Assembly (NCBI RefSeq): GCF_001307275.1
Contig: NZ_CP012831.1
Span: 2,170,001 to 2,234,000 of the forward strand
Direction of reading: 5' to 3'
DNA: 64,000 bases
Origin: Pseudomonas fluorescens
GTDB taxonomy: Bacteria > Pseudomonadota > Gammaproteobacteria > Pseudomonadales > Pseudomonadaceae
Part shown: positions 17,414 through 26,557 of the stretch, piece by piece
How the letters are laid out: each line of letters begins with the position of its first letter
Position numbering within the stretch: position 1 is the first letter of the stretch
The notes under the pieces: model-generated
Databases searched by the model: none
What the model was told of the DNA's origin: nothing
What the model saw: the letters and a program-made list of their open reading frames with translations, nothing else
Made by a program: the position numbers and the translations under genes

Positions 17414-19306
17414 ATGACCAGAAACATGAAATTCAGCCATAAAATCCTGCTGGCTGCCGCCCTCGTGGTGGCCGTCGCATTCGCCTGTTTCATCCTGTTC
17501 AACGACTATCGTCAACGCCAGAGCCTGCATGCCAGCACCGAGACCTCCATGCAGGAGCTCGGCAACCTGACCAGCCGTAACATCCAGACGTGGGTCGACG
17601 GCCGTATCCAATTGCTGCAGTCGCTGGCCCAGCAGATCGCCGTGGACGGCAACAGTGCCGACAGCCTCAAGCGCGCCGTGGGCCTGCCGGCGTACACCGG
17701 CAACTTTCAGCTCAGCTATTTCGGCGGCACTGACGGCGTGATGTTCTCGGTACCGGCCGGCAATCGCGCCGCCGACTACGACCCGCGCGCCCGTGGCTGG
17801 TACAAGGCCGCCAACAGCGCACAGCAAACCATCGTCACCGAACCGTACATCGCCGCCTCGTCGGGCAAGCTGGTGATCACCGTCGCCACGCCGGTACAGC
17901 GCCAGGGGCAGATGATCGGCGTGGCCGGTGCGGACATCGACCTGTCCAGCATCAGCGCCATCATCAACTCGCTGAACTTCGGCGGCCACGGCCACGCGTT
18001 CATCGTCAGCGCCGACGGCAAGATCCTGATCCACCCCGACAGCAAGCGCGTGCTCAAGACCCTGGCCGAGGCCTACCCCAACGGCGCGCCGCAGATCAGC
18101 CCGGGGGTGAAGGAAGTCGACCTCGACGGCCAGACCCAATTCATCTCCTTCACCCGCGTCAACGGCGTGCCGGGCGCCGACTGGTACGTGGCGCTGGTGC
18201 TCGACAAGGACACCGCCCTGGCGATGCTCAGTGAGTTCCGCACGTCGGCGCTGATCGCCATGATCATCGCGGTGGTGTTCATCATCGCCCTGCTGGGCAT
18301 GTTGATCCGCGTGCTGATGCAACCGCTGCTGACCATGGGCCGCGCCATGCATGACATCGCCGAAGGCGAAGGCGACCTGACCCGCCGCCTGGTCATTCAC
18401 GGCCATGACGAATTCGGCGCACTGGGCACGTCGTTCAACCGTTTTGTCGAACGCATCCACACCTCGATCCGCGAAGTGGCCTCGGCCACCGGCCAGGTCA
18501 ACGAAGTCGCCTTGCGCGTGGTCAGCGCGTCCAACTCGTCGATGTTCAACTCCGACCAGCAGGCATCGCGCACCAGCAGCGTGGCTGCGGCCATCAACCA
18601 GCTTGGCGCCGCTGCCCAGGAAATCGCCCAGAACGCCGCCCTCGCCTCGCAACATTCCAGCGAGGCCCGCAACCTGGCCGAAGACGGCCAGCAAGTCGTG
18701 GATAAAACCATCGCGGCCATGCAGCAGTTGTCGGCCAAGATCAGCGATTCGTGCGGCAACATCGAAACCCTGAACAGCAACACAGTGAACATCGGCCAGA
18801 TTCTTGAGGTGATCACCAGCATTTCCCAGCAGACCAACCTGCTCGCCCTCAACGCCGCCATCGAAGCGGCCCGGGCCGGTGAAGCCGGGCGCGGCTTCGC
18901 GGTGGTGGCCGATGAAGTGCGCAACCTGGCGCACCGCACCCAGGACTCGGCGCAGCAGGTGCAGAAGATGATCGAAGAGCTGCAAGTCGGCGCACGGGAA
19001 GCGGTGCTGACCATGACCGACAGCCAGCGCCAGAGCGAAAGCAGCGTCGGCATCGCCAACCAGGCCGGCGAGCGACTGGGCAGCGTGACCCAGCGTATCG
19101 GTGAAATCGACGGCATGAACCAATCCGTGGCCACCGCCACTGAAGAACAGACCGCCGTGGTGGAATCGATCAACGTCGACATCACCGAGATCAATACGCT
19201 GAACCAGGAAGGCGTGGAAAACCTGCAAGCCACCTTGCGGGCCTGTGCCGACCTCGAACAGCAGGCGGCGCGGTTGAAGCAGTTGGTGGGTAGTTTCCGG
19301 ATCTAG
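17414..19306 (+). CDS. Methyl-accepting chemotaxis protein with dCache amino-acid-type sensor (PctA/B/C-like)
   Basis: A 630-residue inner-membrane chemoreceptor. TM1 spans about residues 10-30 ([18 protein letters not shown]). A periplasmic dCache_1 domain runs from about 35 to 275, TM2 is near 280-300 ([21 protein letters not shown]), then HAMP, then the signalling domain with the hairpin tip around [33 protein letters not shown]. The periplasmic [17 protein letters not shown] and AGADIDLS elements match the Tyr/Arg/Trp/Tyr...Tyr...Asp signature of amino-acid-binding dCache receptors. Start ATG 17414 is preferred ([15 protein letters not shown]) by analogy with PctA (MIKSLKFSHK...); ATG 17426 is possible and neither has a strong ribosome-binding site. 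It is next to the hut locus but transcribed alone. Confidence 0.93.
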   Translation: MTRNMKFSHKILLAAALVVAVAFACFILFNDYRQRQSLHASTETSMQELGNLTSRNIQTWVDGRIQLLQSLAQQIAVDGNSADSLKRAVGLPAYTGNFQLSYFGGTDGVMFSVPAGNRAADYDPRARGWYKAANSAQQTIVTEPYIAASSGKLVITVATPVQRQGQMIGVAGADIDLSSISAIINSLNFGGHGHAFIVSADGKILIHPDSKRVLKTLAEAYPNGAPQISPGVKEVDLDGQTQFISFTRVNGVPGADWYVALVLDKDTALAMLSEFRTSALIAMIIAVVFIIALLGMLIRVLMQPLLTMGRAMHDIAEGEGDLTRRLVIHGHDEFGALGTSFNRFVERIHTSIREVASATGQVNEVALRVVSASNSSMFNSDQQASRTSSVAAAINQLGAAAQEIAQNAALASQHSSEARNLAEDGQQVVDKTIAAMQQLSAKISDSCGNIETLNSNTVNIGQILEVITSISQQTNLLALNAAIEAARAGEAGRGFAVVADEVRNLAHRTQDSAQQVQKMIEELQVGAREAVLTMTDSQRQSESSVGIANQAGERLGSVTQRIGEIDGMNQSVATATEEQTAVVESINVDITEINTLNQEGVENLQATLRACADLEQQAARLKQLVGSFRI

Positions 19307-19322
19307 CGCTTTCAAGGGCCCC

Positions 19323-19394
19323 ATCGCGAGCAAGCTCGCTCCCACATTGATGACTTCGAACGCGGTCAACTGTGGGAGCGAGCTTGCTCGCGAT
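19323..19394. repeat. REPIN after the chemoreceptor gene
   Basis: ATCGCGAGCAAGCTCGCTCC followed after about 25 bp by TGTGGGAGCGAGCTTGCTCG. This is a short-spacer REPIN between convergent genes. Confidence 0.88.
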
Positions 19395-19419
19395 AGCGGC
19401 GTCAGCTAGATCGAAAGAA

Positions 19420-20016
19420 TCAGAACCTGGACCCAGGCCTGTTCAAAAACTCGATTTCCTCAGCCGTGGACTCGCGCCCCAACACCGCATTGCGATGGGG
19501 AAACCGTCCAAACCGGGCAATGATCTTCTGGTGCCGCTCGGCATAATCCAGGTTGTCTTCAAACACCGCCCGTTCCGCTTCCGGTTGCTCTCGGACCAGG
19601 TCGATAAACCGCGACACGGCTTCGTTCTGCACCGCCAGGTTTTCGCAGTGTTCGAGTACCAGGTAGATGAAGACGCGCTGGATCGGTTTGAGTTGCCGGT
19701 CGAAACCCGCCGCCATGCCTTGAGCCACCAGCGCTTGGGCACGCAGGTCGCCGGAAAAAGCCTTGGGGGTGTCGCGAAAGATCATCCGCGGGAGTTGATC
19801 GAGTAGTAGCACCAGGGCCAGCCAACCTTCCGGGCGTTGCGCCCAGTCGGTCAATCCGCCGGCCAGTGCCTGCTCGACCCGATCACCGAAGCGCTCTTGC
19901 GCCTGGCGATCATGGCCTTTGCCGAACCACAGCTTGCCCCTGTCAGCCGATATTTCGTCCGGTGTCTTGGCTGCACCAAACCACCAATCGAGCAACGGCT
20001 GCCAGGGCTCGGCCAT
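19420..20016 (-). CDS. DUF924 family protein
   Basis: A 198-residue cytoplasmic protein of the DUF924 family. Recognisable features are the N-terminal WQPLLDWWFGAAKTPDEI and KLWFGKGHDRQAQERFG, the central LALVLLLDQLPRMIFRDTPKAFSGD, the helix IYLVLEHCENLAVQNEAVSRF, and the terminal HQKIIARFGRFPHRNAVLGR. The fold is all-helical, TPR-like in described members, with no known activity. It starts 3 bp after the fbp stop on the same strand, so it is probably co-transcribed with fbp. Confidence 0.88.
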   Translation of the reverse strand: MAEPWQPLLDWWFGAAKTPDEISADRGKLWFGKGHDRQAQERFGDRVEQALAGGLTDWAQRPEGWLALVLLLDQLPRMIFRDTPKAFSGDLRAQALVAQGMAAGFDRQLKPIQRVFIYLVLEHCENLAVQNEAVSRFIDLVREQPEAERAVFEDNLDYAERHQKIIARFGRFPHRNAVLGRESTAEEIEFLNRPGSRF

Positions 20017-20019
20017 GCT

Positions 20020-21030
20020 TTACTCCTTGTGGTAAGCCGTGGCGCGAGCCACTTCTTCCTTCGAACCGAGGAACACGGCCACGCGCTGGTGCAGACCTTC
20101 AGGCTTGATATCGAGGATGCGCTGGTGACCGTCGGTGGAAGCGCCGCCCGCCTGCTCCACCAGGAACGACATCGGGTTGGCTTCGTACATCAGGCGCAGC
20201 TTGCCCGGCTTGGACGGCTCGCGGCTGTCGCGCGGGTACATGAACAAGCCGCCACGGGTCAGGATCCGGTGCACGTCGGCAACCATCGCGGCGACCCAGC
20301 GCATGTTGTAGTTCTTCTTCAACGGGCCTTCTTCGCCTGCCAGCAGCTCTTCGACATAGCGTTTCACCGGGGCTTCCCAGTGACGCTGGTTGGACATGTT
20401 GATGGCGAATTCCTGGGTGGTTTCAGGAATGGTGATGTCTTCGTGGGTCAGTACGAAACTGCCCATCTCACGGTCCAGGGTGAAGCCCTTGACGCCGTCA
20501 CCCAGGGTCAGCACCAGCATGGTCTGGGGGCCGTAGATGGCATAACCGGCGGCGACCTGCTCGGTGCCCGGCTGCAGGAAGGCCTTTTCATTCAGGGCTT
20601 CGTTCTGGCTCAGGTACTCGTTCGGGCAGCGCAGTACCGAGAAGATGGTGCCGACCGGCGCGTTGATGTCGATGTTCGACGAACCGTCCAGTGGGTCGAA
20701 CACCAGCAGGTAGGCACCCTTGGGGTATTTGCCCGGGATCTGGTAGGCATTGTCCATTTCCTCGGACGCCATGCCGGCCAGGTGACCGCCCCATTCGTTG
20801 GCTTCGAGGAGGATTTCGTTGGACAGCACGTCGAGCTTCTTCTGCACTTCACCCTGCACGTTTTCGGTGCCCATGCTGCCCAGGACACCACCCAACGCGC
20901 CTTTGGAGACGGCGTGGCTGATTTCCTTGCACGCACGCGCCACCACTTCGATCAAAAAGCGCAGATCGGCAGGGGTATTGTTGCTGCGGGTCTGCTCAAT
21001 CAAATAGCGACTCAAGGTAACGCGGGACAT
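20020..21030 (-). CDS. fbp: Class I fructose-1,6-bisphosphatase
   Basis: A 336-residue class I FBPase (gluconeogenic hydrolysis of fructose-1,6-bisphosphate to fructose-6-phosphate). The metal-binding signature [20 protein letters not shown] is complete. ASEEMDN upstream supplies further acidic ligands, and the substrate-site segment [23 protein letters not shown] is present. Start ATG 21030 ([15 protein letters not shown]) fits the family N-terminus. A DUF924 gene follows 3 bp downstream. Pseudomonads lack a functional glycolytic Pfk, so FBPase serves gluconeogenic growth on amino and organic acids, consistent with the nearby hut genes. Confidence 0.96.
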   Translation of the reverse strand: MSRVTLSRYLIEQTRSNNTPADLRFLIEVVARACKEISHAVSKGALGGVLGSMGTENVQGEVQKKLDVLSNEILLEANEWGGHLAGMASEEMDNAYQIPGKYPKGAYLLVFDPLDGSSNIDINAPVGTIFSVLRCPNEYLSQNEALNEKAFLQPGTEQVAAGYAIYGPQTMLVLTLGDGVKGFTLDREMGSFVLTHEDITIPETTQEFAINMSNQRHWEAPVKRYVEELLAGEEGPLKKNYNMRWVAAMVADVHRILTRGGLFMYPRDSREPSKPGKLRLMYEANPMSFLVEQAGGASTDGHQRILDIKPEGLHQRVAVFLGSKEEVARATAYHKE

Positions 21031-21175
21031 GGACGGCTCCGAAGAATAGGGGGCGGAAAAACCAGCGCAGTTTAGCGCGAGTCGGGACTTAATTCCTCCT
21101 ATGAGACGGGATATGGAGGATTGAGTTCACGGGGTGGCGGCTCGCTTGGATATTTCTGTCGATTGAGAGGACGCC

Positions 21176-21256
21176 ATCGCGAGCAAGCTCGCTCCCACAG
21201 TTGACCGGGTTGTTTCGACGAACGCGGTCTATTGTGGGAGCGAGCTTGCTCGCGAT
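21176..21256. repeat. REPIN downstream of DUF3999 gene
   Basis: ATCGCGAGCAAGCTCGCTCC and TGTGGGAGCGAGCTTGCTCG in inverted orientation with a roughly 35-bp spacer, between the 5' end of fbp and the 3' end of the DUF3999 gene. Confidence 0.88.
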
Positions 21257-21265
21257 GAACGCACC

Positions 21266-22648
21266 TCAGCTCTTGACCGGCGGCTTGCGAAGCAGGCTGA
21301 ACGCCATCGCCGCGAGGAACAGCACGCTCAGCAGCAACACCGCCCACAGGCCGATTTTCTTCCAGTTGGTATCGACCGTCGCAGGCGCGGTGGCGGTTGC
21401 AGGGGTCGCAGCCGGCGTCGACATGGCCGCGCCGTTCACCGTCGCCGTCCCCAGCGTCGCCAGGCGCGACGGTTTGTAATCAGGCACCAGCGTGCTCAAT
21501 GGCAAGCTGGCCGCTTTGACTGTCGCGCTGCCCAGCGCCAGGCGGTAAGGCCCTTCGCCCCGCGCCAGGAACACCACCTGGGTCGGGCGTACGGCAAAGC
21601 GCAGGGCCGGGGCTTCGGTTCCCAAGCCACCACCACGCTCGTCCACGGTCAGTTTCAACTGCTGCACGGTCTGGCCGGACAGTTGCAATTGGTTTTGCAC
21701 CACATCCTGGCCGTTCTGGGTCAGGCGATAGAGCAAGCCACTGCCCATTGGCTGCCACGGATGGCTGCTTTCACGGCGACCGGCCAGGGTCACCGGCGCC
21801 AGGCTGTTGGCCTGGCTCAGTTCGACCTGCACTTGTTCGATGTTCAGCCCCATGGGCAACTGCCAGGTGTACTCACCGGCCTTCGTCGTGCTGCCGGCCA
21901 ACGGTTGCGACCAGACCAGCGGCAACGGCAGGCTTTCGCGGCTGGCGCTGTGCAGTTGGGCCGAGGTCAGCACCGGCGCGGAGGACGGCGAATCCCACAG
22001 CAACCGCAGATAGCGCGCCGGCTGCCCCGGCAGGTTCACTTCATGCTGCTCGACCCGCTCATCGGCAAAGGTCAAGCGCGCCACCTGACCTTCGCCCCAC
22101 GACTGCCAGTGCTGCAAGTCGTCACTGGCTTCGATGGTGAACCGCTGGAAGCCGTCGCGCTCGCTGGTCCAGTCAAGGATCAACTGCTGCAACGGCGCCT
22201 TGATCGCGCTGGCATCCAACAACCAGCCACGCAACTCCTCCTCCCCGGCTTCGAGCCGGCTGGAAGGCTGGACTTCCACCAAGGTGCCGTTGGCGTTCGA
22301 TTGCACCCGCACACTGGGCGCGCGCTCGTTGTCATCGGCGGCGTTGTACAGCGGGAACCACTTCACGTCGGTGAGGGTGCGGTTTTCCCGGCTCTGGGCC
22401 GACTCGCGCACCAAGGCATAGGCCTGGGCCTGCCCGGCGGCGTTGAAGACGCGCAGGTCGCTCAGGTCGGTCTGCCGCGCCTGCAACTGCACATCCAGTG
22501 GCAACGGCAGGCGATACCACGGCCCTTCGCCGCTCAGGGCCAACGGCACTTGATGGGCGAAATCCGCCGGTTGCTCCTGGGCCGTAGCCGACAACGCCAC
22601 CCACAATCCGACCACGCCCAGCCCGATCCGATTCAACTTGCGACTCAA
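21266..22648 (-). CDS. DUF3999 domain-containing envelope protein
   Basis: A 460-residue protein with an N-terminal signal peptide (LGVVGLWVALSATAQEQ), a long predicted periplasmic beta-rich region, and one C-terminal transmembrane helix (IGLWAVLLLSVLFLAAMAFSLL) ending in a short basic tail. Typical family motifs include PLALSGEGPWYRLPLPLDVQ and the discoidin-like FTIEASDDLQHWQSWGEGQVARL, which may bind carbohydrate. Its ATG overlaps the stop of the DUF2339 gene (ATGA, 4 bp; the DUF2339 stop is at 22645). On the minus strand DUF2339 is upstream, so the two are co-translated. Function unknown; it is probably a periplasmic partner of the DUF2339 membrane protein. Confidence 0.88.
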   Translation of the reverse strand: MSRKLNRIGLGVVGLWVALSATAQEQPADFAHQVPLALSGEGPWYRLPLPLDVQLQARQTDLSDLRVFNAAGQAQAYALVRESAQSRENRTLTDVKWFPLYNAADDNERAPSVRVQSNANGTLVEVQPSSRLEAGEEELRGWLLDASAIKAPLQQLILDWTSERDGFQRFTIEASDDLQHWQSWGEGQVARLTFADERVEQHEVNLPGQPARYLRLLWDSPSSAPVLTSAQLHSASRESLPLPLVWSQPLAGSTTKAGEYTWQLPMGLNIEQVQVELSQANSLAPVTLAGRRESSHPWQPMGSGLLYRLTQNGQDVVQNQLQLSGQTVQQLKLTVDERGGGLGTEAPALRFAVRPTQVVFLARGEGPYRLALGSATVKAASLPLSTLVPDYKPSRLATLGTATVNGAAMSTPAATPATATAPATVDTNWKKIGLWAVLLLSVLFLAAMAFSLLRKPPVKS

Positions 22649-25600
22649 GATGACACTCCCTCACTGACAGGCATAGGCGGCTCATCCTGGGCGACCGTCT
22701 CCGGGCGCTTGGGCGGCAGCGGCGCGAAGTAGCCCACCACCAATAGCAATACACCCACGCCGATGAACGACACGATCCGCGCCAGACCGCCACGGTTACT
22801 CAATTCGACAAAGAACAGCTTGGCCACGACCACGGCGATCAACGCCGCACCGATCAGCCACACTTCACGGCGATGGCGCAGATGCCCACCGATCATCAGG
22901 CCCAGGGCGATCAAGGTCCAGACAATGGACAACCCGGCCTGCACGAACATCGACTCGAGCAGCGCGTCCAGCTCGTATGGCACCCCCATCCACTGGTGGG
23001 CCGTGCGCATCACCAGGGCGGTGAAGAACGCGAACAGCGACACACCGGCGATCAACTGGGCGATGTGCCCGACGCGATTCCAGCCATTCGTCGATTGCTC
23101 CACGGCGTTGCGAGCCCACACATAGATACCGAACAAGGCGAACAGCAGGCCCAGCTCCAAGGGGTTGAGCAACGGCACATAAGGCAGTGGCTCTGAGTTG
23201 CCATCGCTGAAGGTGTTGGTCAGCCAGAACCAACCGAGCATCAACAGCGCCATGGGCGCCGCCGCATAGACACGATATTCCCGTGGTTGTGCCGAAACCG
23301 GCCATGGCAAGGTACGCGGCGTGGCCATCAGCACCAGATAAAGACCTGGCAGGATCGCCCAGGCCAACCAGCGCCAGGCGTTGTACTGCTCGGACAGCAA
23401 CAGCAGGCCGTAACGCAACTCCAGCATCAACACCGCCATCAGCAACCAGCACCCGAGTACGTGGGCCGTACTGCGCGCCCGGGCCGGCAGCACCGGCGCC
23501 AAGCGCTTGAGCGAGAGGAAATGCACGGCGAATACCGCCAGCCAGGCCAGCCAGCCAAAGTCCGCCGCCGGGTGGTAGCGGCTATCCCACGCTGCGACAA
23601 GCACACAGCCCGCCGCCGGGATCAACAGGGTGCACAGCAGCCCCAGTGCTGGCCATTTCAACCGCAGCGACAAAACGCTCCACACCGCCACGCTGATGGC
23701 CGCGACCAACAACAGCAAGCTGCCTTGCAGGTTCGCCGGGGCAAAACGCAGCACTTCGCTGACCCACGCCAGCGCCCACCAACCCGCACCCCAGATCAGC
23801 AACAGCTCGGACAGGCGCTGCAAGCTCAAGGCGTCCAGCTCCTGCGCCGCGTGCGCCCGTTGCAGGCGCCATGCGCCCACCAGCGCTGCCAGCCCCAGGA
23901 CCAGCGGCGTCCAGAACCCACTGTGGGCCAGGGGTCGCAGGTCCTCGGCATTGAGCGGCCCCAACAGTACTGGCCCCGCCATCAGGAACGACGCGCCGCC
24001 GAGCAGTTGCAACAGCAGACCGAAGACAAAGCTCACGCGCTGTTTCAGGTACAGGCTCAGCCAGATGATCAACAGCCCGCTGGCCGCCCACACACCGCTC
24101 GCGGTTTGCCAGGGCAGGACGAACAGCACCGCGAGGTTGATCAGCACCAGCCCCGCCAGCAGCACCACCGACAAGCCGCGCAGCAACCGGACATCGTTGC
24201 GCACCATGTCGTCGCGCGCCGCCAGCAACATGCCGCCGATCAACGCCAGACCGATCAGGGAAGCACTGAGCAAACCGCTCCAGCCCGCGCTGAACACCGC
24301 CGCCGAATCGCCCTCGGCGCCTTGCAGGCGCAACAGGAACAGGGCGCCGCCGAGCAATTGCACCGCGAACGCGGTGAACAGGAAACTGCGCGATTGCAGG
24401 CGCAGGCCAACAAACAACGTCGCCAATCCGGCCAGGGCCCAGGCGATGGCCGTGCCGTGGGTGAAGAAGAACAACGGTGCCAGCAGATAGAGGAAACTCA
24501 AGCCCAGCACCGCCAGCACCGGCAGGCCTTGGCGCTCCCAAGCCGCCGTGTGTTCAGGGGCTGCCTTGCGCAGTTGGTAGAACGTGAACAGTAAAGCGCC
24601 GCCGAGCATCAACGCCCCCAACGGTGAGCCGTCGAGCAGGCTGCTTTCGCCAGATCGCAATTCGCTGAGGAAGGCCAGCGCCGACCCCAATTGCAGCAGC
24701 AAAGCAAAGGCTCGTGCGAAAGGTCGTTGCTGACGCAGGCCCAGCCAGAAAATCCCCGCGCCCTCCACGGCCCAGGCCGCGGCGGTCCAACGGGCGTCGA
24801 GCCCCAAGGGAATCGCCAGGCTGGAAAAGATCACCCCCAGGGCCAGGCAGGTTTCCGCCAACAACAAGGCGCGGCCGCCCATCAATAGCCGCGCCAGGCC
24901 CATGTAGATCATGCCCAGGGCCAGGGCGCTGAAGGCAGCGGCGAACTCCAGGTGCTGCACCAACGCGAACTGCAAGCCGAAGCCCACCAGCGGCGGGGCG
25001 AACAGCATCGTGCCGTCGACGTAATCGCCCTTGCGCGCCGACCAGCGCAACAACGCGTCGCGGCTGCCCTCTTCGGGGGCGTCGTTCATTTCCAGCAGCT
25101 TGCGGCGGGTGAACAGCAAGCCGATCGCCAGGTAGATGAGGAAGAACAGAATCAGGAACGGCTCGGTGCTCCAGAGCAGTTCTGGCGTGTAGGAACGCAG
25201 GCCCCAGGCGAAACCGATGCCGAAGGTGCCGACAAAACCGATCAGGTTGAGCAGGCGCCAGGCCTTGAACCAGGCTATCGCGAGAATGCCGGCATTGAGC
25301 AGGATGAAATAGCTGAACAGCGCGACGTGGTTGCCGCTGCCGGTAGAAGTCAGGATCGGCGCGGCGAACCCGCCCAGTGCCGCCGCCGCAGCCAGGCCCA
25401 GGGCATTCTGGGTAACCGCCAGGATCGCCGAGAACACCGTCACCGCCACCAGCAAGCCCAGGGCCGCCTTGGAATCGAGCAACGGATGCAGGCGCATGGC
25501 GGCGAACACCGTCAGGTACAACACGGCGATCCCGGTGCCCTGGAGCATCAGCGCATAACTGTTGTTGCGCTGGCGCAACCACCAGCCCAGGCCCAACAGG

Positions 25601-26268
25601 CCCAGCGCACTGGCTGCGACGCCGGCGTAACGCAATTCGATCGGCACCACCATGCCTTCGGTGGCATAGCGCAGCAGGAACGCCAGGCCGAGGAACAACA
25701 ACACCACGCCGACCCGCAGCACCGTATTGCCGCCGAACAACCAGTTGCGCGCACCGATAATGGCGCGGTCGAACAGATTCGGACCACGTGGGGCCGCCGG
25801 CTCCGCCACCATCGGCTCGAGGGGCAGGGGGGCAAAATCGCGCTCGGCACGCCGACTGGACGTCTCTGGCGCGGGTTTCCAAATGTCATCGGGCAACGGC
25901 TGGCTGGCCTGGGTGGCCATCGCGGGTGCGGGTTCGAGGTCTGACGGTAGTTCCCAGACGAGCTCCGGTTCGGTGCGCCTCGCGGGCTTCGCGGCCTGGG
26001 GCACGACAACCTCGGGCACAGGGGCCGGATCACTCGGTTCGGCCACCTTGCCGCGTTCGAGTACCGCCAGGCGGCCCTCCAATGTGAGCAAGCTCTGCTG
26101 GGCCTCTTGCAACAAGATCTGTTGCTTGGCCGCCTGGACACCCAGGCGACCCAATCGAAACGCCTGGGCGATGCCAAGCCCCACCAGTGCGCCTATCAGC
26201 GCATCGGCGAACGACTCGTCCACCACCCAGCCGAGTGCCAGGCCCAACAACGTCAAGATCCATTGCAT
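22645..26268 (-). CDS. DUF2339 domain-containing giant polytopic membrane protein
   Basis: A 1207-residue inner-membrane protein. After a short N-terminal hydrophobic hairpin (ILTLLGLALGWVVDE, ALIGALVGLGIAQAF) comes a coiled-coil stretch (KQQILLQEAQQSLLTLEGRLAVLERG), then a Pro/Ala-rich linker to about residue 175. Roughly two dozen or more hydrophobic helices follow to the C-terminus (for example NTVLRVGVVLLFLGLAFLLRYA, the DUF2339 hallmark). Start ATG 26268 (MQWILTLLG) is preferred over an upstream in-frame start 11 codons earlier. The gene is coupled by a 4-bp overlap to the DUF3999 gene. No catalytic motif is recognised; a transport or envelope-polymer role is possible but unproven. Confidence 0.9.
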   Translation of the reverse strand: MQWILTLLGLALGWVVDESFADALIGALVGLGIAQAFRLGRLGVQAAKQQILLQEAQQSLLTLEGRLAVLERGKVAEPSDPAPVPEVVVPQAAKPARRTEPELVWELPSDLEPAPAMATQASQPLPDDIWKPAPETSSRRAERDFAPLPLEPMVAEPAAPRGPNLFDRAIIGARNWLFGGNTVLRVGVVLLFLGLAFLLRYATEGMVVPIELRYAGVAASALGLLGLGWWLRQRNNSYALMLQGTGIAVLYLTVFAAMRLHPLLDSKAALGLLVAVTVFSAILAVTQNALGLAAAAALGGFAAPILTSTGSGNHVALFSYFILLNAGILAIAWFKAWRLLNLIGFVGTFGIGFAWGLRSYTPELLWSTEPFLILFFLIYLAIGLLFTRRKLLEMNDAPEEGSRDALLRWSARKGDYVDGTMLFAPPLVGFGLQFALVQHLEFAAAFSALALGMIYMGLARLLMGGRALLLAETCLALGVIFSSLAIPLGLDARWTAAAWAVEGAGIFWLGLRQQRPFARAFALLLQLGSALAFLSELRSGESSLLDGSPLGALMLGGALLFTFYQLRKAAPEHTAAWERQGLPVLAVLGLSFLYLLAPLFFFTHGTAIAWALAGLATLFVGLRLQSRSFLFTAFAVQLLGGALFLLRLQGAEGDSAAVFSAGWSGLLSASLIGLALIGGMLLAARDDMVRNDVRLLRGLSVVLLAGLVLINLAVLFVLPWQTASGVWAASGLLIIWLSLYLKQRVSFVFGLLLQLLGGASFLMAGPVLLGPLNAEDLRPLAHSGFWTPLVLGLAALVGAWRLQRAHAAQELDALSLQRLSELLLIWGAGWWALAWVSEVLRFAPANLQGSLLLLVAAISVAVWSVLSLRLKWPALGLLCTLLIPAAGCVLVAAWDSRYHPAADFGWLAWLAVFAVHFLSLKRLAPVLPARARSTAHVLGCWLLMAVLMLELRYGLLLLSEQYNAWRWLAWAILPGLYLVLMATPRTLPWPVSAQPREYRVYAAAPMALLMLGWFWLTNTFSDGNSEPLPYVPLLNPLELGLLFALFGIYVWARNAVEQSTNGWNRVGHIAQLIAGVSLFAFFTALVMRTAHQWMGVPYELDALLESMFVQAGLSIVWTLIALGLMIGGHLRHRREVWLIGAALIAVVVAKLFFVELSNRGGLARIVSFIGVGVLLLVVGYFAPLPPKRPETVAQDEPPMPVSEGVSS

Positions 26269-26349
26269 GGTTGATATCCCTAAGCGGCCCGTTGCGGGCA
26301 TGACCGGGGTGATGCGATGCCTGGATCAGTCTAGTGGAACCCCAAACCC

Positions 26350-26437
26350 TGTGGGAGCGAGCTTGCTCGCGATAGCGGCATGACAGACACCTTAAGGTTG
26401 ACTGATACACCGCTATCGCGAGCAAGCTCGCTCCCAC
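26350..26437. repeat. REPIN between DUF2339 gene and glgP
   Basis: TGTGGGAGCGAGCTTGCTCG and inverted ATCGCGAGCAAGCTCGCTCC with a spacer of about 40 bp. Confidence 0.88.
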
Positions 26438-26510
26438 GTTGGAATGTTGGCGCTGCCAATTGCTGAGTCCGGCCACACAGCCCGGCGAAACTGGCGCCTA
26501 GTATATCGAC

Positions 26511-26534
26511 GAAGCCCAACCGCCGTTGGGCTTC
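26511..26534 (-). terminator. Hairpin downstream of glgP
   Basis: GAAGCCCAAC, loop CGCC, GTTGGGCTTC: a perfect 10-bp stem 24 bp beyond the glgP stop. No U-tract follows on the minus strand, so it may protect the 3' end or act as a weak terminator rather than a canonical intrinsic one. Confidence 0.5.
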
Positions 26535-26557
26535 GCTCACATTTCTTGCAGCAAATA

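Noticed and set aside
17411..19369. A 652-codon minus-strand open frame opposite the chemoreceptor
   Set aside because: Shadow of the chemoreceptor gene; begins in a REPIN and has no recognisable protein motif.
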